A stretch of 64,000 nt of DNA from Mycolicibacterium peregrinum (GTDB lineage Bacteria; Actinomycetota; Actinomycetes; Mycobacteriales; Mycobacteriaceae): NCBI RefSeq assembly GCF_001665785.1, contig NZ_LZSO01000042.1, positions 21,889 through 85,888 on the forward strand, read 5' to 3'. Below the pieces are notes generated by a model. The model saw only the letters and a list, made by a program, of their open reading frames with translations. It was not told the DNA's origin and did no database searches. The translations under genes and the position numbers were made by a program. Below, piece after piece: positions 51,861-62,459 of this stretch (the first letter of the stretch is position 1; each line of letters begins with the position of its first letter).

Positions 51861-53924
51861 ATGAAGCAGAACACAGCCACGAAGACCCTTCGTGTTGCTG
51901 TCGACGTGGGTGGGACGTTTACCGATGTGTGCATCTTCGACGAGCGTGACCAGAGCACCCGCGTTGCAAAGGTGCCGTCCACTCCGCACGACCCTATGGA
52001 GGCGGTCGTTGCCGGTGTGCGATCAGCCGGTGTCGATCTTTCAGCGGTGACCCTGTTCTCGCACGGCACGACGGTCGCGACCAATGCGTTGATCACGCGC
52101 CGATTTCCGGCTGCCGCGATGGTGTGCAGCGAGGGGTTCCGCGACATCCTGGAGATCCGCGACGGCACGAAAGATGAACTCTGGGATGCCTACGTCGACG
52201 TCGGCGCGCCGTACATCAAGCGGCGAAACCGGTACGAGGTGCCTGAGCGAATCGACTACGTCGGCTCGATAATCACTCGCCTCGACGAAGGCAAGGCGCG
52301 AGACGTCGCACGCGTCCTGCGGCGCAAAGGTGTACTGACCGTTGCTGTTTGCTTCATGAACTCCTATGTCAATGACACCCACGAACGAAGAATGCGCGAC
52401 ATTCTGCTCGACGAGATCCCTGGCGTCACGGTGTCGACGTCAAGTGAGATCCTGCCGGAGATCTTCGAATACGACCGCGCGTCCACGACAGTGGCCAATG
52501 CGGTGCTCGCCCCGCTGGTGAGTGGTTATGTGAAACGACTCGAAGGGTCTCTGCGCGCCGACGGTTACGACGGTGACCTGTTGCTGTTGCACTCCGGCGG
52601 TGGATCGATGACGCCGGCCATGGTCGACCGCTACCCGGTGCGGTTGGCCGCCTCAGGTATCGCCGCGGGGGCGATCGCGGTGGCCGACATTGCCTCGCGC
52701 TGCGGATACCCCAATGCGATCGGCCTCGACATGGGCGGGACGAGTTCGGATATCTCCCTGGTCTACGACGGTGAGATCCGCACCACCAAGCGGTGGCAGG
52801 TCGAGTATGGCTTCCCGATCTGTTTCCCCAGCATCGAGGTTCTCACCATCGGTGCGGGCGGCGGCTCGCTCGCCTGGATCGATGAGGCCGGCTCCCTGCG
52901 TAATGGACCCCAATCCGCAGGTGCGGCACCCGGTCCGGCCTGCTACCAACGCGGTGGTACCGAACCGACCAACACCGACGCCAACCTGGTGCTCGGCCGA
53001 CTGGGCGAGTCGCTGATCGGCGGCGAACTGACGCTCGACGCGGATGCGGCACGTGAAGCCGTGCGTACCGGTATCTCCGAGCGCCTCGACCTCGATGTCG
53101 ATACAGCCGCGTCGAACATCATCCAGGTCGCCAATGCCAACATGGCCGACGCTGTGCGACTGCTGTCCATCCGCCGCGGATACGACCCCAGGGACTTCGT
53201 CCTGGTGGTCTGTGGCGGGGCCGGCGCACTCCACGGTGCCGCCCTGGCCAAGGAGCTGTCGATCCCTACGGTCGTGGTGCCGGCTCATCCCGGAATAACC
53301 TCGGCGCAAGGGTGTTTGCTCGTCGACATTCGGCACGACTTGTCGGCGATGTTCCAGCGCATCGCCTCCGACGTCGACCCCGCAGAGCTCGAATCCGAAT
53401 TCGCGCAGCTCGAAAAGGAGGGTCTCACCCGGCTCCGACAGGAGGGGGTCGATGAGGATCGCATGCGTATCGACCGCTCGATCAGCATGCGCTACGCGGG
53501 ACAATGGCGGTCGCTGAGCGTCACCGCCGACAACCAGGACGGGTTCTTGGACCGTGCGGTCGAACTCTTCCACGAAGAACACGAACGCGACTACTCGTTC
53601 CGCCGCGAACACGTTGACGTCGAGATCTACCAAATCGGCGTTCGCGCCATCGGCGAGACTCCGAAACCGCGCTTCCCCCAACAGAACGCGTCGGACGCAC
53701 CCGCGCCGTCGCCACTCACAATTCGTCAGGTCTACTTTGACGAAGTCGGTGGGCGCGTGCCGACGCCGGTCTTCGACCGCGACGAACTCATCGCCGGAAA
53801 CTCGATCGACGGGCCCGCCATCATCGACCAGCTCGACTCGACCACTGTCATACCGCCATCGACCACCGCCGTCGTCGACGAGTGGGGCAATATTCGAATC
53901 CACATTCACCAGGAGCAGCAGTGA
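51861..53924 (+). CDS. Hydantoinase/oxoprolinase family subunit A
   Basis: This 687-aa protein has the ASKHA-type ATP-binding start VDVGGTFTD (residues 14-22), a second phosphate motif GLDMGGTSSDIS and GAGGGSLAW. It belongs to the HyuA group, which includes N-methylhydantoinase A, 5-oxoprolinase, acetone/acetophenone carboxylase and caprolactamase subunits. These enzymes use ATP to phosphorylate an amide or carbonyl oxygen for ring opening or carboxylation. AGGAGG 7 nt before ATG 51861 fixes the start. It overlaps the subunit B gene (GTGA). The substrate cannot be read from sequence. Confidence 0.93.
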   Translation: MKQNTATKTLRVAVDVGGTFTDVCIFDERDQSTRVAKVPSTPHDPMEAVVAGVRSAGVDLSAVTLFSHGTTVATNALITRRFPAAAMVCSEGFRDILEIRDGTKDELWDAYVDVGAPYIKRRNRYEVPERIDYVGSIITRLDEGKARDVARVLRRKGVLTVAVCFMNSYVNDTHERRMRDILLDEIPGVTVSTSSEILPEIFEYDRASTTVANAVLAPLVSGYVKRLEGSLRADGYDGDLLLLHSGGGSMTPAMVDRYPVRLAASGIAAGAIAVADIASRCGYPNAIGLDMGGTSSDISLVYDGEIRTTKRWQVEYGFPICFPSIEVLTIGAGGGSLAWIDEAGSLRNGPQSAGAAPGPACYQRGGTEPTNTDANLVLGRLGESLIGGELTLDADAAREAVRTGISERLDLDVDTAASNIIQVANANMADAVRLLSIRRGYDPRDFVLVVCGGAGALHGAALAKELSIPTVVVPAHPGITSAQGCLLVDIRHDLSAMFQRIASDVDPAELESEFAQLEKEGLTRLRQEGVDEDRMRIDRSISMRYAGQWRSLSVTADNQDGFLDRAVELFHEEHERDYSFRREHVDVEIYQIGVRAIGETPKPRFPQQNASDAPAPSPLTIRQVYFDEVGGRVPTPVFDRDELIAGNSIDGPAIIDQLDSTTVIPPSTTAVVDEWGNIRIHIHQEQQ

Positions 53925-55891
53925 ACGCCGCAAGCACTACCCACCGCCGCCTCGATCCGGTCACGTTCGAGGTCCTCAAGAACGCGTTCGTGACGTCCGT
54001 CGACCTGATGAGTGAGCAGATCCTGCGCACCTGCTACTCGTTCGTCATCTACAGCCGAGACTTCTCCTCGGCGTTGTGCGATACACAGGGCAACACCGTC
54101 ATGCAGGGCAGCCAAGACATTGCGGTGCACGTCGGAACGCTGCACTTCCAATGCAAAGCCGTGCTCGAAGAGTTCGGCGACGACATCAATCCCGGTGACG
54201 TCTTCTGCATCAACGACCCCTACCGCGGTGGTACCCACCTCAATGACGTCAGCTTCATCCGGCCGATCTTCGCCGACGCCCAGCTGATCGGATTCGCCCA
54301 GAACAAGGGACACTGGGCCGATATCGGCGGCAGCGTCCCCGGATCGTTCGACGTCACCGCCACCGACCATTTCGCCGAGGGGTTGCGGATCACGCCCGTC
54401 CGTATCTGGCACGAAGGCCGTTTTCTCGCAGATGTCGCCAAACTGCTGGTGGCCAACACCCGGGCCCCAGCGATCAGCTTGGGCGACCTGCACGCCCAGG
54501 CCGAGGCAACTGGCGTGTGCGAGCGCGAGATTCAACGACTGGTCGCCAAGTACGGCCGCGACACCGTCGTCGAAGCCATGGCCGAGGTGCAGGACTACGT
54601 GGAACGAATCGTCCGACAGCGCATCGCAGAACTGCCCGACGGCGAGTGGGTGACCGAGGACTACCTCGACTCAGATCCTTCGAAACCGGAAGGGATGGTG
54701 CCGATCCGAGTGAAAATGACCATCGAGGGAGATCAGCTCAGTTACGACCTCTCCGGCAGCGCCCCCGCGGTAGCGAGCTTCCTCAACTGTGGGTACGGCA
54801 CGGCCTTCTCCGGAATTGTCGCGGGCACAAAGACGTTCTTTCCCGACGTTCCGCTGAACTCCGGCTTATACGCCGCCATCAATACCGACATCGGGCCCGA
54901 AGGCACTGTGGTCAACGCGGGCTGGCCGATCGCGGTCACCGGATTCTGTTCTGGACCATACGAAAAAATCATGAACGCCATCTTCGAACTATGGTCGGCG
55001 ATCACGCCCGAGCGGGCCATCGCATGTTCATTCAACCTTGAGTACCTTCTCGTCGGCGGCCGCGACGCCCGAGCCGACGAACGTCCGTTCTTCATGTGGT
55101 ACGACTGGATGGCCGGCGGTTGGGGAGGACGCAGCACCAAGGACGGTTCGACTGCCACGGCGCCGGTATTCGGTGTCGGACTGGCCGTCCAGCCGTGCGA
55201 GGGTCAAGAACGCCTGACTCCGGTGCTGACGACCAAGCACGCGATCATTCCCGACTCCGGCGGGCCGGGTTTGTATCGTGGAGGCTGCGGCGTGACCAAA
55301 GGCGGCATCCTGACCGACTGCGAGAACACCGTGATGTCCTATTGCTGCGACCGATCCAGGTCGGTTACCTGGGGCATCGACGGCGGGCTCCCCTCGATTC
55401 CTCATGGCGTCTGGCTCAACCGCGGAACGGCAGAAGAAGCGTTTCTGGGATCAGTGTTCTCCGGAGTTGCGGTGCAGGCCGGCGATACCTTCGAGCGGCC
55501 GTCGGCAGGCGGCGGCGGACTCGGCGATCCCCTCGACCGCGCTCCCGAGGCTGTCCTGGAGGACGTGATCGACGGCTATGTGACCATAGTCGGCGGTGCA
55601 CGCGATTACGGCGTGGTCATCACGCCGATCGACCCTGAGATAGACCAGTACGAGATCGACCGCACTGCAACCGATGCGCTGCGCGTTGAAATCCGGAAAG
55701 CCCGCAAGCAGTGGCTCAACGTCGACCCCGCAGAGGTCGCTGCCCGATTCCGTGACGGTGAGCTCGATACCTTCGATCTGTTGCGCCGCTACGGCGTCGT
55801 CGTCGACTGGGGAACCGGCGAACTGCTCCCGAACACCACCAAACAATTCCGCGACCTGCTGCATGTGCGCGCGGCCTCACATTGGGAATGA
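53921..55891 (+). CDS. Hydantoinase/oxoprolinase family subunit B
   Basis: This 656-aa HyuB-type protein contains FEVLKNAFVTSVDLMSEQ, GDVFCINDPYRGGTHLNDV and the HxGHWADIGG-like NKGHWADIGG, all usual in the family. Start GTG at 53921 overlaps the HyuA stop, so the two are made as a heteromeric enzyme. Its job as partner of subunit A is clear; hydantoin, oxoproline, lactam or ketone chemistry all remain possible. The pair lies inside the steroid block between the Rv3525c-like and ltp3-like genes. Confidence 0.92.
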   Translation: MNAASTTHRRLDPVTFEVLKNAFVTSVDLMSEQILRTCYSFVIYSRDFSSALCDTQGNTVMQGSQDIAVHVGTLHFQCKAVLEEFGDDINPGDVFCINDPYRGGTHLNDVSFIRPIFADAQLIGFAQNKGHWADIGGSVPGSFDVTATDHFAEGLRITPVRIWHEGRFLADVAKLLVANTRAPAISLGDLHAQAEATGVCEREIQRLVAKYGRDTVVEAMAEVQDYVERIVRQRIAELPDGEWVTEDYLDSDPSKPEGMVPIRVKMTIEGDQLSYDLSGSAPAVASFLNCGYGTAFSGIVAGTKTFFPDVPLNSGLYAAINTDIGPEGTVVNAGWPIAVTGFCSGPYEKIMNAIFELWSAITPERAIACSFNLEYLLVGGRDARADERPFFMWYDWMAGGWGGRSTKDGSTATAPVFGVGLAVQPCEGQERLTPVLTTKHAIIPDSGGPGLYRGGCGVTKGGILTDCENTVMSYCCDRSRSVTWGIDGGLPSIPHGVWLNRGTAEEAFLGSVFSGVAVQAGDTFERPSAGGGGLGDPLDRAPEAVLEDVIDGYVTIVGGARDYGVVITPIDPEIDQYEIDRTATDALRVEIRKARKQWLNVDPAEVAARFRDGELDTFDLLRRYGVVVDWGTGELLPNTTKQFRDLLHVRAASHWE

Positions 55892-55966
55892 CGACGCGTC
55901 CCGGTTGGACCCGGGTACGGCACTATCGTCGTGCCCGGAGTCCTGCCGCCATTGCCTTGCTGACCT

Positions 55967-56398
55967 CTAGCTCTCGATCTTCTCGGCGCTCGCGCGGTCG
56001 ACTTCCCAGAACGCGCGCAGCGCAACCATCTGCCCCTCGTCGTTCACCCGGTAGGTGAACACACCCGGGGTGGTGATCCGGTGCCCGCCCATGGTGGTGA
56101 CGATGCTGCCGACGTTGGCTTCCTCGTTGCCGCACTGGAACGTGTCGAGGAACTTGAACTCGAGGTTGTCGGTCGGGGCGATGGCTTTGTCCCAGAACGC
56201 CGCGATGGCTTCCTTACCCTGGTGACCCTTGCCTTCGGGATCGAAGAACGAGGGCCCGATGGGGTCCTGGACGATCGCGTCGTCGGCGAAATTGTCCAGC
56301 CAGGCCTGCTTGTCCCGAGCGGCAACCGCATCCCGGGATCGCTTGCCTGCCAGATGCGCCGGGTGCTCGGGGTTGGTGACCCGATCAGATTCAGCCAT
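55967..56398 (-). CDS. SnoaL/NTF2-like (ketosteroid-isomerase fold) protein
   Basis: This 143-aa protein has an NTF2-like fold pattern (WLDNFADDAIVQDPIGPS ... GKEAIAAFWDK ... MVALRAFWEVD). Members include steroid delta-isomerases and polyketide cyclases, and many are uncharacterised. The ATG at 56398 lies one base after the LLM stop, so it is the last gene of the DUF35-ltp4-ltp3-LLM-SnoaL operon. Its setting makes a steroid ligand likely. The catalytic Tyr/Asp set of true isomerases was not confirmed. Confidence 0.8.
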   Translation of the reverse strand: MAESDRVTNPEHPAHLAGKRSRDAVAARDKQAWLDNFADDAIVQDPIGPSFFDPEGKGHQGKEAIAAFWDKAIAPTDNLEFKFLDTFQCGNEEANVGSIVTTMGGHRITTPGVFTYRVNDEGQMVALRAFWEVDRASAEKIES

Positions 56399-56399
56399 G

Positions 56400-57283
56400 T
56401 CAGTCCTGCCAGCCGGAGTGGATATAGGTGTCGGCGAACCGCTTGAGCGAATCCTGCTTCTTCTCCAACGGGGCATCGAAGCCCAGGCCCTCGAGCATCC
56501 ACGGGATCACGATGTTGTCGGTGATCCCGGCCGCGGCGAGTTCACGGTGTCCGTCGAGGTCGAACTTGTCGATGCAGACCGCCTGGAACTCGAAAGGTTC
56601 GTCGGCCCGGCCGTATTCGGCCCGCAACTTGTTGAGCGCCGTCACGGTCTCACCAAGCTGTTCACACGTCATCATCGCGCTGGTCCAGCCGTCGCCGACC
56701 CGCGCCGCGCGCTTGAGGGCGACCGGGGTGTGCCCGCCGACGTAGAACGGGACGGGCTCGGACGGGGCCGGGCTCATCTGCAGACGCTCGAAATCGTAGA
56801 ACTCACCGTGGAACTCGACCATGCCGCCGCCGAGTACGAGCTTGAGCACCTCGATCATCTCGTCGACCCGCGCGCCCCGCTTGGCGAACGGAACCCCGCA
56901 CCACTCGAATTCCTCCGGTGCCCAGCCGATTCCGACGCCGAACCCGAACCGGTTGTTGGTCAGGTTGGCCACGGAACCGACCTGGCGGGCCAGCAGCAGC
57001 GGATTACGCGAGCCGAGCTTCATGACGTTGGTGTAGAACCGCAACGTCGAGGTCGCCGCACCCATCGAGGCGGCCGCGATCAGCGGATCAACCCAAGGGG
57101 TGTCGGCATTCCACATCCGCGAGCCATCCGGGGTGTACGGATAGTCCGCGGCCTGCTTCTCCATGTAGAACAGCGAGTCCGGCAATGCGATCGAATCGAA
57201 CCCGACTTCCTCAGCGGTGCGGGCCAATCCGGTCAGGTGCTCGAGCGGACCCATGGCCACGCTGAGCGTGTACTTCATGCGGG

Positions 57284-57287
<4 letters not shown>
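56400..57287 (-). CDS. F420-dependent LLM-class oxidoreductase
   Basis: This 295-aa luciferase-like protein has GFDSIALPDSLFY, the NNRFGFGVGIGWAPEEFEWCGVPF signature region (shown in part) and PFYVGGHTPVALKRAARVGDGW. ATG 57287 overlaps the ltp3 stop (ATGA), which fixes the start over the longer open frame. It probably reduces or oxidises a steroid intermediate with F420, but F420 binding is a family inference and the substrate is unknown. Confidence 0.9.
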
Positions 57288-58467
<1,180 letters not shown>

Positions 58468-58468
<1 letters not shown>

Positions 58469-59529
58469 TATTTGCCCTCCAGGACCGCGACCAGATTCTG
58501 TTGCAGCGCAGCGCCACTGGTGGCGTGCGCCAGCACGCGCCCGGCCGAGCCGGAGAAGATGTGCTGCGCGGCGAAGCCGATGCGCTCCAGACCGGCGGAG
58601 AACATCGGGTTGGCGGCCAGCGCGCCGCCGGAGGGATTGATCTTGGTGGCATCGCCCAGACCGATCGCCTCGGTGAGGATCAGCTGCTGATGGGTGAACG
58701 GGGCGTAGATCTCGGCCACCTCGATCGAGCTCACGTCACCACCGGTGGCGACCTGCGCCGACGCGGTGGTCGACGTGGAGACAGTCAGATCACGGGCACC
58801 CAGCACCGGGGTCTCGATTCGGTGCTCGAAACCGGTGATCCACGCCGGGTTCTCGCGTAGCCCACGGGCCCGGTCACCGGCGGCCAGCACGATGGCCGAG
58901 GCGCCGTCGGTGATCGGAGCGATGTCGTGGCGGCGCAGCGGGTCGGCGAAGAACGGGCGGTCCAGCAACTCGGCGACCGACGACGCGGATTCGACCGAGT
59001 CCACCCGGTCGGCCACCGCGAACGAGTCCAGGGCCACCTGCGCCATCTGCTCAGCGGTCCACTTGCCGGCATCCAGGCCGAACCGGGCCTGCAGTCCGGC
59101 AGTCGACACCGCGTCGGGCCACAGCGGCGCAACGGTGTAGGGGTCGGTCTGCAGGGCCAGCACCCGGCGCAGCACACCTGCCGAGGACTTGCCGAAGCCG
59201 TAGACCAGCGCGGTGTCCACCTCGCCGGTGAGGATCTTGATGTAGGCCTCGTACAGCGCCCAGGCCGCGTCCATCTCGACATGCGATTCATTGATCGGCG
59301 GCACCGCGCCGATCGAGTCGATCGCCGAGATGAACGAGAATGCCCGGCCGGCAAGGTAGTCCGAGGATCCGGAGCACCAGAAGCCGATGTCCGTCTGCTG
59401 CAGGCCGAGTTCGTCGAAGAGCCGGCCGAAGCAGGGCATCAACATCTCGACGCCGTTGGTGGTGCCGTCAGTGCGGCGCACATGCGGGGCATGGGCGAAG
59501 CCGACGACAGCGACATCACGAAGAGTCAT
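58468..59529 (-). CDS. ltp4: Thiolase-like lipid-transfer protein Ltp4
   Basis: This 353-aa thiolase-like protein is the counterpart of Rv3522 (Ltp4) by length and order. The region equivalent to the catalytic Cys reads NESHVEMDAAWALYEA (residues 80-95), again without Cys. ATG 59529 starts MTLRDVAVVGFAH, 13 bp after the DUF35 gene; the longer open frame overlaps that gene. It probably forms a heteromeric complex with Ltp3 and/or the DUF35 protein in sterol side-chain degradation. Confidence 0.88.
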
Positions 59530-59542
59530 GTAGGGGTTCCCT

Positions 59543-60532
59543 TTACAGGTGGTGCTTGTAGCTGTCGTAATCGGCGTCGGGCTCATCCGTCGGCCGGAAA
59601 TGCGAGATGTTGTCGATGCCGAGGCCCCATTCCTCCTTGGGCTTCCACACGGCTTCGACCCTCATCCCCATCCGGACCTCGGACGCGTCGATGTCGGTCA
59701 CGAGATGCAGGAACGGAATGTCGGCACCGTCGAGCAGCACGTAGGCCGCGACGTACGGCGGCTTGATGCGCTGGCCGGCGAACGGGATGTTGATGATCGC
59801 GAACGTGGTGACCGTGCCCTTGTCGACGAGCTCCACGAACTGGTCGAGTTCCCGGCCGGTGGCGGGGTCAGCTTCCTTCGGCGGGAAGTACACCTTGCCG
59901 GTGTCTCCGGTGCGTGCGCCCAGCAGTTTGCCGTCGCGCAGACCCCGGAGGTACGTGCTCTCCGGCTGAGAAGCCGTGTGTTGGATCTCGATGTTGGACG
60001 GGGTGACTTGCATGGTGACCGGATCGCGATCGTCGCTGACCGGCGGAACCTCTTCAGGTGTCTCGCCAGGGACGAAGTAGGCGATGTCGGTGATCGCACC
60101 CACCGGCTCGTCGACCCAGTGCGCGTGCACCCGGGTACCCGAACTGAGCTCGCCTTCTTTCACGTCGACGGCATGCAGCAGCGGTGTATCGGCGCCGTCG
60201 AGCTTGATCAACGCCCAGGCGAACGGCCGGTCCAGCGGCTGGCCTTCCAGCGGCGTGGGTTGCCAGGTCCAGGACACCACGGTCCCGACACTGGACACGG
60301 GAACGACCTCGGTCAGGGCCTCGTAGGTGACCGGGTCATACTCAGCGGGTGGCACGTGCACGCGTCCGTCAGAACCGCGCACGCCGACGATCCGGCGCTC
60401 ACGCAGGGCAGTGAAGAACTGGCTGAGCAGTGGGCCCACTGAACGGGTGTAGTCAAAAGACAGTTTCAGTGGCGCGGAAAGTGGCGGCTCACGGTGATCT
60501 GTCGAGGCCGGGCGGCTTTGGCTGGCTGTCAC
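59543..60532 (-). CDS. DUF35 OB-fold protein with two tandem domains, Rv3521-like
   Basis: This 329-aa protein has two successive DUF35-type OB-fold units (about 30-165 and 185-310). Each starts with a short helix and a region where family members carry a zinc ribbon, here VGVRGSDGRVHVPP and LGARTGDTGKVYFPP with no cysteines. DUF35 proteins partner thiolase-like enzymes, as ChsH2 does with Ltp2. GTG 60532 has no ribosome site and lies 8 bp from the KstR site, so a leaderless message or a later start is possible (Rv3521 is shorter, by my recollection). Confidence 0.86.
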   Translation of the reverse strand: MTASQSRPASTDHREPPLSAPLKLSFDYTRSVGPLLSQFFTALRERRIVGVRGSDGRVHVPPAEYDPVTYEALTEVVPVSSVGTVVSWTWQPTPLEGQPLDRPFAWALIKLDGADTPLLHAVDVKEGELSSGTRVHAHWVDEPVGAITDIAYFVPGETPEEVPPVSDDRDPVTMQVTPSNIEIQHTASQPESTYLRGLRDGKLLGARTGDTGKVYFPPKEADPATGRELDQFVELVDKGTVTTFAIINIPFAGQRIKPPYVAAYVLLDGADIPFLHLVTDIDASEVRMGMRVEAVWKPKEEWGLGIDNISHFRPTDEPDADYDSYKHHL

Positions 60533-60540
60533 CCATCGAG

Positions 60541-60554
60541 TAGAACAGGTTCTA
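60541..60554. promoter_or_regulatory. Predicted KstR operator (TAGAACAGGTTCTA)
   Basis: Exact match to TNNAACNNGTTNNA with near-perfect symmetry. It lies between the divergent DUF35-ltp4-ltp3-LLM-SnoaL operon and the Rv3520c-like LLM gene (36 bp before its start), so one repressor could control both. Confidence 0.88.
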
Positions 60555-60590
60555 ACAATCGTGGCAAGGACACGTGGGAAGGCAATCTAA

Positions 60591-61622
60591 ATGAAGCTGG
60601 GTCTGCAACTCGGATACTGGGGCGCACAGCCGCCGACCAATCACGCCGAACTCGTCGCCGCTGCCGAGGCGGAGGGCTTCGACACGGTCTTCACCGCCGA
60701 GGCCTGGGGCTCGGACGCCTACACGCCGCTGGCCTGGTGGGGCCGGGAAACCACCCGCATGCGGCTGGGCACGTCGGTCATCCAGATGTCCGCCCGTACC
60801 CCCACCGCATGTGCGATGGCCGCGCTGACGCTGGACCATCTCTCCGGCGGCCGCCACATCCTCGGTCTCGGTGTATCCGGACCGCAGGTGGTCGAGGGTT
60901 GGTACGGCGCCAAGTTCCCGAAGCCGCTGGCCCGCACCCGCGAATACATCGACATCCTGCGTCAGGTCTGGGCGCGCGAGGCCCCGGTGCGCAGCGACGG
61001 CCCGCATTACCCGCTGCCGTTGACCGGCGAGGGCACCACCGGCCTGGGCAAGAACCTCAAGCCCATCACCCATCCGCTGCGCGCCGACATCCCGGTGATG
61101 CTGGGTGCCGAGGGGCCCAAGAACGTCGCGATGGCGGCCGAGATCGCCGACGGCTGGCTGCCCATCTTCTACTCGCCGCGCATCGCCGGTATGTACAACG
61201 AGTGGCTCGATGAGGGATTCGCCCGCCCCGGTGCCCGGCGCACCCGGGAGACCTTCGAGATCTGTGCCACCGCGCAGGTCGTGGTCACCGACGACCGGCC
61301 GGCGATCATGGAGCTGATGAAGCCGCACCTCGCGCTGTACATGGGCGGAATGGGCTCTGAGGACACCAACTTCCATGCCGAGGTCTATCGCCGGATGGGG
61401 TACGCGGAGGTTGTCGACGACGTCACCAAGCTGTTCCGCAGCGACCGTAAAGACGAGGCCGCCAAGATCATTCCCGACGAATTGGTCGATGATTCGGCGA
61501 TCGTCGGTAACCTCGACTACGTCAAGGAGCAGATCAAGGCCTGGGAGGCCTCGGGCGTGACGATGATGGTTGTCGGTGCCCGGTCCGTCGAGCAGATCCG
61601 CGATCTTGCAGCTCTCGTCTAA
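60591..61622 (+). CDS. F420-dependent LLM-class oxidoreductase, Rv3520c-like
   Basis: This 343-aa luciferase-like oxidoreductase starts MKLGLQLGYWGAQPP and has AEAEGFDTVFTAEAWGSDAY, SGGRHILGLGVSGPQVVEGW and MLGAEGPKNVAMAAEIADGW, all typical of the mycobacterial F420 group. ATG 60591 follows AAGG. A KstR-type site upstream and divergence from the DUF35 gene match the Rv3520c/Rv3521 pair I recall. The substrate is unknown; reduction of an enoyl-CoA or ketone steroid intermediate would fit. Confidence 0.9.
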   Translation: MKLGLQLGYWGAQPPTNHAELVAAAEAEGFDTVFTAEAWGSDAYTPLAWWGRETTRMRLGTSVIQMSARTPTACAMAALTLDHLSGGRHILGLGVSGPQVVEGWYGAKFPKPLARTREYIDILRQVWAREAPVRSDGPHYPLPLTGEGTTGLGKNLKPITHPLRADIPVMLGAEGPKNVAMAAEIADGWLPIFYSPRIAGMYNEWLDEGFARPGARRTRETFEICATAQVVVTDDRPAIMELMKPHLALYMGGMGSEDTNFHAEVYRRMGYAEVVDDVTKLFRSDRKDEAAKIIPDELVDDSAIVGNLDYVKEQIKAWEASGVTMMVVGARSVEQIRDLAALV

Positions 61623-61636
61623 CCTGTAGACACTTC

Positions 61637-61666
61637 TTGAAATCTGTTTACTGCTAGGGCTAGATT
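61637..61666 (+). promoter_or_regulatory. Sigma-A-like promoter giving a probable leaderless mRNA
   Basis: TTGAAA (61637-61642), an 18-bp spacer and TAGATT (61661-61666) stand just before the GTG start at 61674. The 7-bp distance from the -10 box puts the transcript start at or next to the GTG, and no ribosome site is present. Leaderless genes are common in mycobacteria. Confidence 0.6.
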
Positions 61667-61673
61667 CAGTGGT

Positions 61674-62459
61674 GTGAGTGACACCACTCCTGCCTCGCAG
61701 CACACTGTGCTCGGCACGGTCCTGACGATGCCGGTGCAGATCCGGACCGCCGAACAGCACATGGCCATGTTCTCGGTCGATGCCGACGCCGCGCAGCGCA
61801 TGATCGATTACAGCGGCCTGCGCGTGTACCGGCACCGGCCGCACCGCGCGGTCGTCGTGCTGATGCTGATGCACTACATCGACGGTGACCTCGGCCCGTA
61901 CTTCGAGTACGGCACCAACGTCATGGTGAACCGCCCCGGCTCCGAGGGGTCGGGCCTGCGCGGCCTGGGCTCGGCCGGCGCCTTCGTGCACCACCTCCCG
62001 GTCGACGGCGAGTTCACGCTGCAGGCAGGGCGGCAGATCTGGGGTTATCCGAAAGTCCTGGCGGACTTCACCGTCCGCGGTGCGGACAATGGGGCCGGGG
62101 TCCGCGGTGCGGACAATGGGGCCGGGGTCCGCGGTGAGCCGTTCAGCTTCGACGTGAACATCGACGGCAAGCCGGCGGTGGGCATGGACTTCAAACCCGG
62201 CCTGCCCGTCCCGTCCCGGTTCACCGCCAAACCGCAGGTTCAATCCACCTTCTCCCATCTCGACGGTGTCCTGCGCGAAACCGAAGGTGAGATGCGGCTT
62301 TCGGGCGTGCGGTACCGCCCGGGTGGGGCCACGGTGCGGCTCGGGGAGCACCCGTACGCCAAAGAACTAGCGGCCCTGGGCCTGCCCAAACGGGCGATGT
62401 TGTCCAGTTCGGTACGCAATGTGCAGATGACGTTTGCTGACGCCAAGGAGATCCCGTGA
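61674..62459 (+). CDS. Acetoacetate-decarboxylase-like protein, Rv3519-like
   Basis: This 261-aa protein has an acetoacetate-decarboxylase-type fold pattern (PYFEYGTNVMV, AGRQIWGYPKVLADF). The reactive Lys of true decarboxylases falls near GYPKV but was not proven. It begins at GTG 61674, probably leaderless, and its stop overlaps the cyp142 start (GTGA). It contains an in-frame 27-bp tandem duplication adding VRGADNGAG. It corresponds in position to Rv3519 in the cholesterol region. The role is unknown. Confidence 0.82.
   Translation: MSDTTPASQHTVLGTVLTMPVQIRTAEQHMAMFSVDADAAQRMIDYSGLRVYRHRPHRAVVVLMLMHYIDGDLGPYFEYGTNVMVNRPGSEGSGLRGLGSAGAFVHHLPVDGEFTLQAGRQIWGYPKVLADFTVRGADNGAGVRGADNGAGVRGEPFSFDVNIDGKPAVGMDFKPGLPVPSRFTAKPQVQSTFSHLDGVLRETEGEMRLSGVRYRPGGATVRLGEHPYAKELAALGLPKRAMLSSSVRNVQMTFADAKEIP
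62073..62136 (+). repeat. 27-bp in-frame tandem duplication inside the decarboxylase-like gene
   Basis: Two identical 27-bp units at 62073-62099 and 62100-62126, followed by the first 10 bp of a third. Each encodes VRGADNGAG. It lies between the strand ending LADFT and the next strand, so it lengthens a surface loop without breaking the frame. Confidence 0.97.

Noticed and set aside
60552..62351. Minus-strand open frame of 599 codons over the Rv3520c-like and decarboxylase-like genes
   Set aside because: It is antisense to recognised genes. It even translates the 27-bp repeat, showing it is only a frame shadow.
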